From assembly GCF_900110575.1 (NCBI RefSeq), contig NZ_FOEF01000013.1, forward strand, positions 124,001 through 188,000: DNA of 64,000 nt, read 5' to 3'. Positions 8,543 through 16,262 of the stretch are shown piece by piece. Position 1 is the first letter of the stretch. Every line of letters starts with the position of its first letter. Origin of the DNA: Amycolatopsis saalfeldensis (GTDB lineage Bacteria > Actinomycetota > Actinomycetes > Mycobacteriales > Pseudonocardiaceae). Both the position numbers and the translations under genes were made by a program. The notes beneath the pieces are model-generated. The model saw only the letters and a program-made list of their open reading frames with translations. It did not search any database and was not told the origin of the DNA.

Positions 8543-9508
8543 TCACACCCAATACGAGACGCGGGAGCGGTAGTTGCGCATGGCGACGAGCGCCAGTGCC
8601 CAGCCGACGATCGTGAGCCCGCCGACGATGGCCCAGCTGGTCCAGCTGACGGCCTGGCCGATCAGCGGAGCGCGGGTCACCTGCATGTAGTGGTAGAGCG
8701 GGTTGGCCTTGATGACCGGGAGGATCCAGTCGAGCTTCTGGCGTGAGCCGCCGGTCATCAGCTGGTCGACCGGCCAGACGATCGGGGTGCCGTAGAACAT
8801 CAGCTGGATCAGCGAGTTGATGACCTGCGGGATGTCGCGGAAGCGGGTCGAGATGATGCCCAGCAGCAGCGCGGCCCAGCAGGCGGTCAGCGCCAGCAGG
8901 ATGAAGCCCGGGATGGCGAGCAGGATGTTCCAGCTCAGCCCCGGGTGGCAGAACAGGCCCGGCGCGCAGGACGCGGGCGGGAAGCCGTCCTTGCTGCCCA
9001 GCGAGTACGGCTTGTCCAGCGCGCTGAAGAAGATCACCATCAGCACGACGTAGACGATCAGGTTGTGGGCCAGGAGCAGGATCTGGCGCCAGACCGTGCG
9101 CAGCACGTAAACGCTCAGCGGCGCGGGGAGCTGCTTGATCATCCCCTCGTTCGCGATGAACGTCTCCATGCCCTCGCTCAGGCAGCCCTGGATGAAGCCC
9201 CAGATGATGAAGCCGGTGGAGAGGTAGGGCAGGAACACCTGGATCGGCGTGTTGAACAGCTGTGAGTACAGCAGGCCGAGGCCCAGCGCGATGACGCCCT
9301 GGCTGATGGTGATCCAGAACGGCCCGATCACCGAGCGGCGATAGCGCTGCTTGATGTCCTGCCACCCCAGGTGGGTCCACAGCTCGCGGGCGGCGAGACC
9401 CTCCCTGATGTCGGTGATCGCCTTGGAGAACGTCTTGCGGTCCGACGCAGGCGGTACCGGCGTCGGAACCTCGGCTTCGGCTACGTGAACCGTGCTGGTC
9501 GCATGCAC
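8543..9508 (-). CDS. wzm: Wzm/RfbD-type polysaccharide ABC exporter permease
   Basis: Membrane subunit partner of Wzt (homologue of Rv3783). 321 aa with a cytoplasmic N-terminus, the amphipathic LWTHLGWQDIKQRYRRSVIG typical of ABC-2 polysaccharide permeases, then six membrane segments. Between segments five and six lies PLYHYMQVTRAPLIG, the family signature near the C-terminus. I use GTG 9508 because homology begins shortly after it; the open frame extends to 10327 but that part is antisense to the GT29-like gene. No Shine-Dalgarno is evident before 9508. First gene of the wzm-wzt-glfT1 operon. Confidence 0.9.
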   Translation of the reverse strand: MHATSTVHVAEAEVPTPVPPASDRKTFSKAITDIREGLAARELWTHLGWQDIKQRYRRSVIGPFWITISQGVIALGLGLLYSQLFNTPIQVFLPYLSTGFIIWGFIQGCLSEGMETFIANEGMIKQLPAPLSVYVLRTVWRQILLLAHNLIVYVVLMVIFFSALDKPYSLGSKDGFPPASCAPGLFCHPGLSWNILLAIPGFILLALTACWAALLLGIISTRFRDIPQVINSLIQLMFYGTPIVWPVDQLMTGGSRQKLDWILPVIKANPLYHYMQVTRAPLIGQAVSWTSWAIVGGLTIVGWALALVAMRNYRSRVSYWV

Positions 9509-9622
9509 GAGGACGAGGGTACCGATGGGATGCGGCGCCTTCGGTCCGCCCCGGCCCAGCCGTTGCGCGAACCGGGCGATACGGCACTGGGCACCAGGGG
9601 TGTCCTGGTACTTTCTTGCCTT

Positions 9623-10282
9623 ATGACTGCTGCTCTCAGTGCGGCGAGCTTGATGGTCGATCTCCTCGCGGCGTATGCCGACCGGTCCGACCCACAGTCG
9701 GTGGCAGTGGTGGGCAACCAGCCGCTGCCGCCGGACCCGGCGCGCGCCAAGGCCGTGGACGACTGTGACCTCGTGATTCGGGTGAACGGCTTCATCGTCG
9801 ACGAACCGGACGGGCCCGAGACCACGGGCCGCAAGGTGCACGTGGTGGTCTTCAACCGCGCGCTGCGAGCCACCCCCCACGTCTTCCGCGACTACCGCCG
9901 GCGGCTGTACCTGCTGGTCGAGCCGGGGCGGCTGCACTGGGAGCCCGAAGCGGTCCCGGGCTGGTGGCCCGCCGACCTCGGCCCGGTGCCGGTGTCGAAC
10001 CGCGACGTGGTGCTGCCGCTGTCCGACGAGCTGGGCCTGCCGTCGCGCACGGAGCCGACCTGGTCGACCACCGGCACGCTGGCCGCCTGGATCGCGCGGA
10101 CCTCGTTCCCCGACGCGCAGCTGGTCCTCACCGGGTTCTCGTTCATCGACAACCCGGAGCAGACCGCTTGGGAGCACGCGGCGGGCGACTCCTGCATCGT
10201 CGGCCCCGAACACCAGATCGCCGCGGAGGGCAGGCTGCTGGACTCGTGGACGAAGACCGGAAACACCGTTCTCCTGCGCTGA
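9623..10282 (+). CDS. GT29 (sialyltransferase)-like glycosyltransferase
   Basis: 219-aa protein resembling family GT29. VAVVGN followed by DDCDLVIRVNGF and GRKVHVVVFNR at about 27-78 is like sialylmotif L. WSTTGTLAAWIA then LVLTGFSF at about 147-174 is like sialylmotif S. An H in WEHAAGD and EHQIAAEGRLL near 184-205 sit where motifs III/VS are found. There is no signal peptide or membrane anchor, so it should act in the cytosol on a CMP-sugar. It heads a run of genes ending in pseH and pseI, making it the likely nonulosonate transferase of the locus. Start is uncertain: ATG 9623 or ATG 9653; neither has a clear RBS. Family call is by eye. Confidence 0.65.
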   Translation: MTAALSAASLMVDLLAAYADRSDPQSVAVVGNQPLPPDPARAKAVDDCDLVIRVNGFIVDEPDGPETTGRKVHVVVFNRALRATPHVFRDYRRRLYLLVEPGRLHWEPEAVPGWWPADLGPVPVSNRDVVLPLSDELGLPSRTEPTWSTTGTLAAWIARTSFPDAQLVLTGFSFIDNPEQTAWEHAAGDSCIVGPEHQIAAEGRLLDSWTKTGNTVLLR

Positions 10283-10325
10283 GCGCAGCCAACCCCTCAG
10301 GCACACCCCTAAGGAACCGTTCCCC

Positions 10326-10772
10326 ATGGCAGTTCAGAAGATCCGCTCCGGCCTGATCGGCCGGTTCGCCCGGCTCATCGACTTCCGCATCGACGAGCGG
10401 ACGCGCGACGTCATCCGTGAGCTGAACCACCGCGTCAACGACCTCGAGCACGCGACCGCCGACCACCGGCGCCGGCTCGACGGGGCCGAGAAGGGCCTCG
10501 GCGACGCACAGGGCGACCTGCGCTGGACGCGCGCCGAGCTCGACCGGATCATCCCGCACATCGCCGCGCAGGAGGCGCAGCTGGAGACGCTGCGGGAGTC
10601 GCTGGTGCTGGTGCCGCGCGCGGATTCCGCCGAGACGGCCGAAGCGCGTTCGCTGATCGAAGAGATCCAGCGCCAGCACGCGCAGATCCGCATCCGGCTC
10701 GCCGGGATCGCCCGGTACGAGGACCGGTTGCGCCGCCTCGAAGAAGACCACCTGGCGCCGTCGCCTCAGTGA
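10326..10772 (+). CDS. Coiled-coil protein of the nonulosonate locus
   Basis: 148-aa, charged, probably almost entirely helical protein: an N-terminal basic stretch (SGLIGRFARLIDFRIDERTR) followed by heptad-like coiled-coil segments through residue 140, rich in R, E, L and A. No signal peptide, membrane span or recognised enzymatic motif. It sits between the GT29-like gene (43-base gap) and pseH, with which it shares a GTGA start-stop overlap at 10769, so it is translationally coupled to the sugar pathway. A scaffold or chain-length/complex-organising role is a guess; no family recognised. Confidence 0.7.
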   Translation: MAVQKIRSGLIGRFARLIDFRIDERTRDVIRELNHRVNDLEHATADHRRRLDGAEKGLGDAQGDLRWTRAELDRIIPHIAAQEAQLETLRESLVLVPRADSAETAEARSLIEEIQRQHAQIRIRLAGIARYEDRLRRLEEDHLAPSPQ

Positions 10773-11233
10773 CGCCCGGCCTGGTCGCGCGCGACGCCAC
10801 GGAGGCGGACGCGGAGCAGTTGCTGGCCTGGCGCAACGACCCGCGCACGCGGTCGGCTTCGCGCACGTCGGACGTGATCGCGCTGGACGACCACGTGCGC
10901 TGGCTGCGCGGGGTGCTGGCGTCGCCGGACCGGCTGCTGCTGGTGGTCGAGGCGGCCGGTGAGGCCGTCGGCACCGTGCGATTCGACCGGGAACCGGCAG
11001 GCGAGTGGGAAGTCAGCATCACGCTGGCGCCCGCGAGCCGCGGCCGTGGCCTGGCGCGCGCCGTGCTTACCGAAGGTGAGCGGGTGCTGGCCGAACGTCA
11101 GGACGTGCGGGCGATCCTGGCCGCGGTGCACCAGGACAACGCGGCTTCGGCGGCGTTGTTCGAGCGCGCGGGCTACCGGGAGTCGGCGCCCGCCGCGGAC
11201 GGCTTCCGGTGGCTGCGTAAGACTCAACCGTGA
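10769..11233 (+). CDS. pseH: GNAT acetyltransferase, PseH-like
   Basis: GNAT-fold N-acetyltransferase (154 aa) expected to acetylate the 4-amino group of the UDP-6-deoxy-AltNAc intermediate of pseudaminic acid synthesis. It begins LVARDATEADAEQLLAWRNDPRTR, the WRN(D)P motif common to PseH/RimJ-type sugar acetyltransferases, and carries the acetyl-CoA loop SRGRGLARAVL at about 90-100 and DNAASAALFERAGY at about 125-138. Its start overlaps the coiled-coil gene and its stop overlaps an upstream alternative start of pseI. Assignment to PseH rather than another nucleotide-sugar acetyltransferase depends on the surrounding pse genes. Confidence 0.75.
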   Translation: MTPGLVARDATEADAEQLLAWRNDPRTRSASRTSDVIALDDHVRWLRGVLASPDRLLLVVEAAGEAVGTVRFDREPAGEWEVSITLAPASRGRGLARAVLTEGERVLAERQDVRAILAAVHQDNAASAALFERAGYRESAPAADGFRWLRKTQP

Positions 11234-11265
11234 CCAGCACGCGTTCCACCGGGAGGACGTCACCC

Positions 11266-12315
11266 ATGTCCGAAGTCCGCATCGGCGCCCACCTCATCGG
11301 CCCGGACCGCCCGCCGTTCGTGATCGCCGAGATGTCCGGCAACCACAACGGCGACCTCGACCGCGCGCTGGCGATCGTGGACGCGATCGCCGACGCCGGC
11401 GCGCAGGCGGTCAAGCTCCAGACCTACCGGCCGGACACGATCACCATCGACGTCGACGGCCCGGCGTTCCGGATCGGCGACTCGCATTCCCTGTGGGGCG
11501 GGGAAAACCTCTACAAGCTGTACGAGAAGGCGCATACCCCGTGGGAGTGGCACGAGCCGATCTTCGCCCGCGCCCGCGCGCGTGGCCTTGAGGCGTTCTC
11601 CAGCCCGTTCGACCCGACGGCGGTGGAGCTGCTGGAGTCGCTGGACGCGCCCGCGTACAAGATCGCCTCCTCGGAGATCGTCGACCTGCCGCTGATCGAC
11701 CTGTGCGCGCGCACCGGGAAGCCGCTGGTCATCTCGACCGGGATGGCGAGCGTCGCGGAGATCGACGCGGCCGTGCGCACCGCCCGTGACGCGGGCAACG
11801 ACCAGCTGATCGTGCTCGGCTGCACGGCGAGCTACCCGGCCTCGCCGTCGGAGAGCAACCTGCGCGGACTGCCCGTGCTGGCGGGCGTGACGGGGACCCT
11901 CGTCGGCCTTTCGGACCACACACCGGGCATCGGGGCGCCGCTGGCCGCCGTCGCGATGGGCGCGGTCGCGATCGAGAAGCACGTGACGCTGGCCCGCGCG
12001 GACGGCGGCGTCGATTCGGAGTTCTCCCTGGAGCCGACCGAGCTGGCGTCGCTGGTGGTGGAGAGCCACCGCGCGTGGGAAGCGCTCGGCCGCGCCGTGA
12101 TCGGCCCGCGTGAGAGCGAAAAGGAAGGCCTGCGCCTGCGCCGCTCGCTGTACGTCGTGGCCGACGTCCGCGCCGGTGACCTGGTGACGACCGAGAACGT
12201 TCGGTCCATCCGCCCCGCCGGAGGCCTCGCCCCGGCGGAGATCACCACGGTCCTGGGCCGCACCTTCCGCGTCGACGCGGCGCGGGGCACGGCGCTGACC
12301 TGGGACCTGATCTAG
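11266..12315 (+). CDS. pseI: PseI/NeuB-type nonulosonic acid synthase
   Basis: Condenses a 6-carbon sugar (for PseI, 2,4-diacetamido-2,4,6-trideoxy-L-altrose) with phosphoenolpyruvate to give a nine-carbon nonulosonic acid. 349 aa: NeuB TIM barrel starting FVIAEMSGNHNGDLDRAL, with VKLQTY, YKIASSEIVDLPLI, VISTGMAS and IEKHVTL barrel motifs, then a C-terminal SAF (antifreeze-like) domain, RRSLYVVADVRAGD. EMSGNHNG instead of the NeuB-type EIGxNHNG favours the pseudaminate branch. ATG 11266 has a good GGGAGG RBS; a GTG at 11230 coupled to pseH is an alternative. It converges on pseC with a three-base gap. Confidence 0.88.
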   Translation: MSEVRIGAHLIGPDRPPFVIAEMSGNHNGDLDRALAIVDAIADAGAQAVKLQTYRPDTITIDVDGPAFRIGDSHSLWGGENLYKLYEKAHTPWEWHEPIFARARARGLEAFSSPFDPTAVELLESLDAPAYKIASSEIVDLPLIDLCARTGKPLVISTGMASVAEIDAAVRTARDAGNDQLIVLGCTASYPASPSESNLRGLPVLAGVTGTLVGLSDHTPGIGAPLAAVAMGAVAIEKHVTLARADGGVDSEFSLEPTELASLVVESHRAWEALGRAVIGPRESEKEGLRLRRSLYVVADVRAGDLVTTENVRSIRPAGGLAPAEITTVLGRTFRVDAARGTALTWDLI

Positions 12316-12318
12316 AGC

Positions 12319-13464
12319 TCAGGCGCCGAAGAAGCCGCGCACCCCGTCCAGGACCCGGTCGACGTCGATGTCCGTCAGCGCTGGGAACAGCGGCAGCGAA
12401 AGCTCCTGCTCGTAGTACGCCTCGGCGTTCGGGCACAGACCGCGCCGATAGCCGAGGTCCTCGAACACCGGGTGCCAGTACGCGGGGATGTAATTGACCT
12501 GCACGCCGATGCCGAGGCCCCGCAGGTGGTCGAACAGCGCTCGTCGGCGGCCTTCCAGCACCCGCAGCGGGTACAGGTGCCACGCGGGGTCCGCGCCTTC
12601 CCGGGACGGCGGGGTCAGGACACCGTCGACGCCGGCCAGCGCGGCGTTGTAGCGCGCGTGGATCTCGGCGCGGCGCTTCTTGAACTCCGCCAGGCGCTTG
12701 AGCTGGCTGCTGCCGAGCGCGCACAACACGTCCGGCAGCCGGTAGTTCAGCCCGAACTCGTGCACCTCCTGGTGCCAGCCGCCCTCGTCCGGGGTGCGCT
12801 GCCGGGCCTTGTCGCGGACCAGTCCGTGGTTGCGGAAACCCTGGGCCCGCGCCAGCAGCTCCGGCGAAGCGGTGACGACCGCGCCGCCTTCGGCCGTGGT
12901 GAGGTTCTTGGTGGGGAAGAAGGAGAACGTGGTCAGGTCGGCGATCGAGCCGACCGGACGGCCCAGCCACGTGCCGCCGATGGAGTGCGCGGCGTCCTCC
13001 AGCAGCAGCGCGCCCGCGCTGTGCGCGACGTCGGCCAGCGCGTCCAGCTCGGCGGGGTGCCCGGCGTAGTCGACGGCGGCGACGACCTTCGTCCGCTCGG
13101 TCACGGCGGCCGCGGCCGCGTCCACCGCGAGGTTGCCGGTGTCCGGCTCGACGTCGGCGAAGACCACCTTCGCGCCGTGCAGCGCGGCGGTGGCCGCGGT
13201 GGCGACGAACGTCATCGGCGACGCCACCACCTCGTCGCCTGGCTTGATCGCGGCCGCGGCGTACGCGACGTGCAGCGCCGCCGTGCCGGAGGTGACCACG
13301 ACGGCCGGCACGCCGCCGGTGTGCTCGGCCAGATCGGCCTCGAACCGGGTCACGGCGGGCCCGGTGGTCAACCAGTCGCCGCGCAGCACCTCGGTGACGG
13401 CGGCGATGTCCTCGTCGGTGACGGACTGGCGGCCATAGGGCAGGAAAGCGTTGCCGTCAGGCAT
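12319..13464 (-). CDS. pseC: PseC-type PLP aminotransferase
   Basis: DegT/DnrJ/EryC1/StrS-family aminotransferase (381 aa), predicted to aminate C4 of the UDP-4-keto sugar made by PseB. Visible landmarks: YGRQSVTDEDIAAV near the start, TSGTAALH cofactor loop, LLEDAAHSIGG with the PLP-contacting aspartate, and FFPTKNLTTAEGG containing the internal-aldimine lysine, then GLNYRLPDVLCALG. It follows pseB with an eight-base overlap (ATG 13464 precedes the pseB stop), so the two form one unit, as in Campylobacter/Helicobacter PseB-PseC, though those are not usually fused in this order. Confidence 0.87.
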   Translation of the reverse strand: MPDGNAFLPYGRQSVTDEDIAAVTEVLRGDWLTTGPAVTRFEADLAEHTGGVPAVVVTSGTAALHVAYAAAAIKPGDEVVASPMTFVATAATAALHGAKVVFADVEPDTGNLAVDAAAAAVTERTKVVAAVDYAGHPAELDALADVAHSAGALLLEDAAHSIGGTWLGRPVGSIADLTTFSFFPTKNLTTAEGGAVVTASPELLARAQGFRNHGLVRDKARQRTPDEGGWHQEVHEFGLNYRLPDVLCALGSSQLKRLAEFKKRRAEIHARYNAALAGVDGVLTPPSREGADPAWHLYPLRVLEGRRRALFDHLRGLGIGVQVNYIPAYWHPVFEDLGYRRGLCPNAEAYYEQELSLPLFPALTDIDVDRVLDGVRGFFGA

Positions 13465-14440
13465 ATTGCTCGACCAGTTCACGCAGCTCGTCGGCCTCGA
13501 GCCACAGGTCGTTGCTGTCCGAGCGGTAGGCGAAGCCCTCGGGCATCGGCTGTCCGTCGGACGGCGGCTCGTAACCCCAGCCCGCGAGGTGCGGCTGGAC
13601 CACGTAACGGTCGGGCAGCTGCACCGTCCGGCGCGCGTCGTCGGGGGCGATCATCTCTTCGTGCAGCTTCTCGCCCGGCCGCACGCCGACCTCGTGCATC
13701 GGCGAGCCCGGCGCGATGGCCTGGGCCAGGTCGACCAGCCGCATGCTCGGGATGCGCGGCACGTACAGCTCGCCGCCGTGCATCTGGTCGAACGAGTCGA
13801 CCACGAACCGCACGGCCTGCGGCAGCGTGATCCAGAACCGCGTCATGTCCTTGTGCGTGATCGGCAGCGACTCGCCCTGCTCGGCGAGCTTGCGGAAGAA
13901 CGGGATCACGCTGCCGCGCGAGCCCATCACGTTGCCGTAGCGCACCACGGAAAACCGGGTGACGTGCGCGGCCGCGTAGTGGTTGCCGCTGATGAACATG
14001 CGGTCGGCGCACAGCTTCGTGGCGCCGTAGAGGTTGATCGGGCTGGAGGCCTTGTCGGTCGAGAGCGCGACGACCTTCTTGACCCCGGTGTCGATCGCGG
14101 CCTCGATGACGTTCTGCGAGCCCATCACGTTGGTCTGCACGAATTCGAACGGGTTGTACTCGCCGGTGTCCACCTGCTTGAGCGCGGCGGCGTGCACGAC
14201 GTAGTCGACGCCGTGCATGGCGCGCTCGAGGCGGCGGCGGTCGCGCACGTCGCCGATGAACCAGCGCAGCCGCGGGTCGTCGTTGAACAGCTGGCGCGCC
14301 TCGTACTGCTTGAGCTCGTCGCGGGAGAGCACGACCAGCCGGCTGGGGTTGAGTTCGGCCAGGGCATGGGCGATGAACGCCTTGCCGAAGGAGCCGGTCC
14401 CGCCGGTGAGCAGGATGCTGGAGCCATCCAGCTCGGACAT
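13457..14440 (-). CDS. pseB: PseB, UDP-GlcNAc 4,6-dehydratase (5-inverting)
   Basis: First enzyme of pseudaminic acid synthesis, an extended SDR. 327 aa: NAD(P)-binding TGGTGSFG at about 12-19, ALKQVDTGEYNPFE, and the catalytic STDKASSPINLYGATKL containing D, K and Y of the dehydratase triad. SVVRYGNVMGSRGSVIPFF and TRFWITLPQAV are typical of PseB/FlaA1. ATG 14440 has GAGGT seven bases upstream; the longer open frame upstream is antisense to pseF. pseB-pseC is divergent from pseF-pseG across only 55 bases. Confidence 0.92.
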   Translation of the reverse strand: MSELDGSSILLTGGTGSFGKAFIAHALAELNPSRLVVLSRDELKQYEARQLFNDDPRLRWFIGDVRDRRRLERAMHGVDYVVHAAALKQVDTGEYNPFEFVQTNVMGSQNVIEAAIDTGVKKVVALSTDKASSPINLYGATKLCADRMFISGNHYAAAHVTRFSVVRYGNVMGSRGSVIPFFRKLAEQGESLPITHKDMTRFWITLPQAVRFVVDSFDQMHGGELYVPRIPSMRLVDLAQAIAPGSPMHEVGVRPGEKLHEEMIAPDDARRTVQLPDRYVVQPHLAGWGYEPPSDGQPMPEGFAYRSDSNDLWLEADELRELVEQYA

Positions 14441-14495
14441 CGGTGACCTCCGCGTTTCGGGGTTCAAGGTAACGGCGCTGTCGCCGCAGGCCATC

Positions 14496-15242
14496 ATGTC
14501 ACCCATGCGTGATGGCCTCGGCGTCAACGCCGTGATCCAGGCCCGGTCCTCCTCGACGCGGCTGCCGGGCAAGGTGCTGCGGCCGCTCGCCGGGCGCAGC
14601 GTGCTCGGCTGGGTGGTGCGCGCGGCGGCGTCGGCACCCGGCGTCGACCAGGTCGTGGTGGCCACTTCGGACGCCTCGGACGACGACGCCGTGGCATCCG
14701 AGGCCGAGCGGTGCGGGGCGCTGGTGTCGCGCGGGCCGCTCGACGACGTGGTCGCGCGCTTCGGCGTGGCCCTGGCCCAGCACCCGGCGGACGCCGTGAT
14801 CAGGCTCACCGCCGACTGCCCGCTGGTGGACCCGGCGCTGATCGGCCGGCTGGCCACGGTGTGGCGCGCGGAGCCCTCGCTCGACTACGTCAGCACCACG
14901 CTGGTCCGGACCCTGCCGCGCGGCTTCGACGCGGAGCTGGTGCGCGCGGAGGTGCTGACCGAGCAGGTCGAGTCCGCTTCGGGGCCGGACCGCGAGCACG
15001 TGACGTCCGCGATCTACCGGCAGCCCTCGCCGTACTCGTGCACCGGGGTGGTGGTCGGCCCGCCGGCCGAAGACCTGCGGGTGACCCTGGACACGGCCGA
15101 GGACTGGGAGCTGATCTCGGCCGTCGTCGCGGAGCTGGGCGACCGGCCGGGGGAGTGGCGTTCCGTGGTGTCGCTGCTGCGTTCGCGGCCGGACTTGGTG
15201 GCGCTGAACGCGCACGTCGAACAGAAGAAGGTCGGCCAGTGA
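14496..15242 (+). CDS. pseF: PseF/SpsF-type CMP-sugar cytidylyltransferase
   Basis: Activates the nonulosonic acid with CTP. 248-aa member of the SpsF-like cytidylyltransferase group. The N-terminal nucleotide-binding motif AVIQARSSSTRLPGKVL is followed by LGWVV, VVATSDASDDD, LTADCPLVDPALI and LRVTLDTAEDWELI, all as in SpsF/NeuA-like enzymes. ATG 14496 is preceded by GCAGG with a five-base gap; ATG 14505 is an alternative. It is divergent from pseB and overlaps pseG by four bases (GTGA). Identified as PseF from its coupling with pseG. Confidence 0.83.
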   Translation: MSPMRDGLGVNAVIQARSSSTRLPGKVLRPLAGRSVLGWVVRAAASAPGVDQVVVATSDASDDDAVASEAERCGALVSRGPLDDVVARFGVALAQHPADAVIRLTADCPLVDPALIGRLATVWRAEPSLDYVSTTLVRTLPRGFDAELVRAEVLTEQVESASGPDREHVTSAIYRQPSPYSCTGVVVGPPAEDLRVTLDTAEDWELISAVVAELGDRPGEWRSVVSLLRSRPDLVALNAHVEQKKVGQ

Positions 15243-16222
15243 GGCTGTTGCTTCGCGCCGACGCCTCACCGACGATCGGCGCGGGCCACATCTCGCGGGT
15301 TGTCGCGTACGCGGAGCGCGCAGTGTCTCGCGGCTGGGAGGTTGCCTTCGCCGGAGACACGGACAACGCGGAGTGGCTGGCTTCGCGCTTCTCCGAGCTG
15401 TCGGTGACGCGGCTGCCGGTGGCTCCTGTGTCTTCGCTGGCCTCCGGATTCGACGCGGTCCTCGTCGACCACTACGGCCTGGGCGACGTGCGGGCCGAGG
15501 TCAACGCCGCCGGCGCCGTGCTGGTGTCCATCGAGGACGACACCTTCGGCCGACGGCCCGCGGACGTGGTCGTCGACAGTGGTTTCACGCCATCGCCGCG
15601 GCCTTCGGACGGTTCGGGCGTTCTGCTGCGCGGCGTCGAGTTCACGGCGCTTCGCGACGTCGTCCTGCGTACGCGCGCCCTGCGTGCTTCGCGGACAGCT
15701 GGCTCGCCCCCGCACGTCACCGTTGTACTGGGCGGAGGCGCCGAGTGGGCGTCCACGGTGTCCTCGCTGCTACGCGCCCTTCGCGACACTTCGCTGCCCT
15801 TCACCGCCGACGCGCTCGTCCGCGGCGAGCCCGTGCTGCCGTCCTTGGTGGACGGCCAGTCGATCCGCGTCGCCGCCCCGCATCCGGGCCTGCTCGACCT
15901 GCTCGCAACGACGGACGTCGCGGTCACCGCCGCGGGCGTCACCTTCCTGGAGCTGTGCTGCCTCGGCGTCCCGACCGCCGCGCTGCAACTCGTGGACAAC
16001 CAGGCCCCGGGCTACCGCGCCGCGCTCGACCTGGGCCTCACCGTGGGCCTCGGCACCGCGTCCACCCTGGACGAGCACTCGGTGACCACGGCGTTGCGAG
16101 AGCTGCTTTCGGACGCCGCGCTGCGCGGCCGTCTCGCCAAGGCCGCTTCGTCTACTGTGGACGGTCTGGGTGCGGATCGGGTGCTGGACGCCGTCGCCGC
16201 GCGGCTGAACCTCCGGGGATAG
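15239..16222 (+). CDS. pseG: PseG-type UDP-sugar hydrolase
   Basis: Removes UDP from UDP-2,4-diacetamido-trideoxy-altrose before the PseI condensation. 327 aa, GT-B/MurG-like fold. The N-terminal motif RADASPTIGAGHISR at about 6-20 contains the GxGH catalytic histidine of PseG, followed by VLVDHYGLG (equivalent of the VDxY motif). The C-terminal half has GGGAEW and AAGVTFLELCCLGVPT, the nucleotide-binding loop. It begins within the pseF stop. No GNAT is fused to it, consistent with the separate pseH gene. Confidence 0.85.
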   Translation: MRLLLRADASPTIGAGHISRVVAYAERAVSRGWEVAFAGDTDNAEWLASRFSELSVTRLPVAPVSSLASGFDAVLVDHYGLGDVRAEVNAAGAVLVSIEDDTFGRRPADVVVDSGFTPSPRPSDGSGVLLRGVEFTALRDVVLRTRALRASRTAGSPPHVTVVLGGGAEWASTVSSLLRALRDTSLPFTADALVRGEPVLPSLVDGQSIRVAAPHPGLLDLLATTDVAVTAAGVTFLELCCLGVPTAALQLVDNQAPGYRAALDLGLTVGLGTASTLDEHSVTTALRELLSDAALRGRLAKAASSTVDGLGADRVLDAVAARLNLRG

Positions 16223-16262
16223 AGGACCGTCTCCGTCCTCGATCGCTTCTAGCGTGGTCCGC

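Noticed and set aside
9509..10327. Upstream extension of the wzm reading frame to 10327
   Set aside because: It is antisense to the GT29-like gene, Arg/Gly-rich, and homology begins only after GTG 9508.
12472..13830. 452-codon plus-strand open frame
   Set aside because: Antisense to pseC and pseB, with Val/Arg/Gly-rich composition and no motif.
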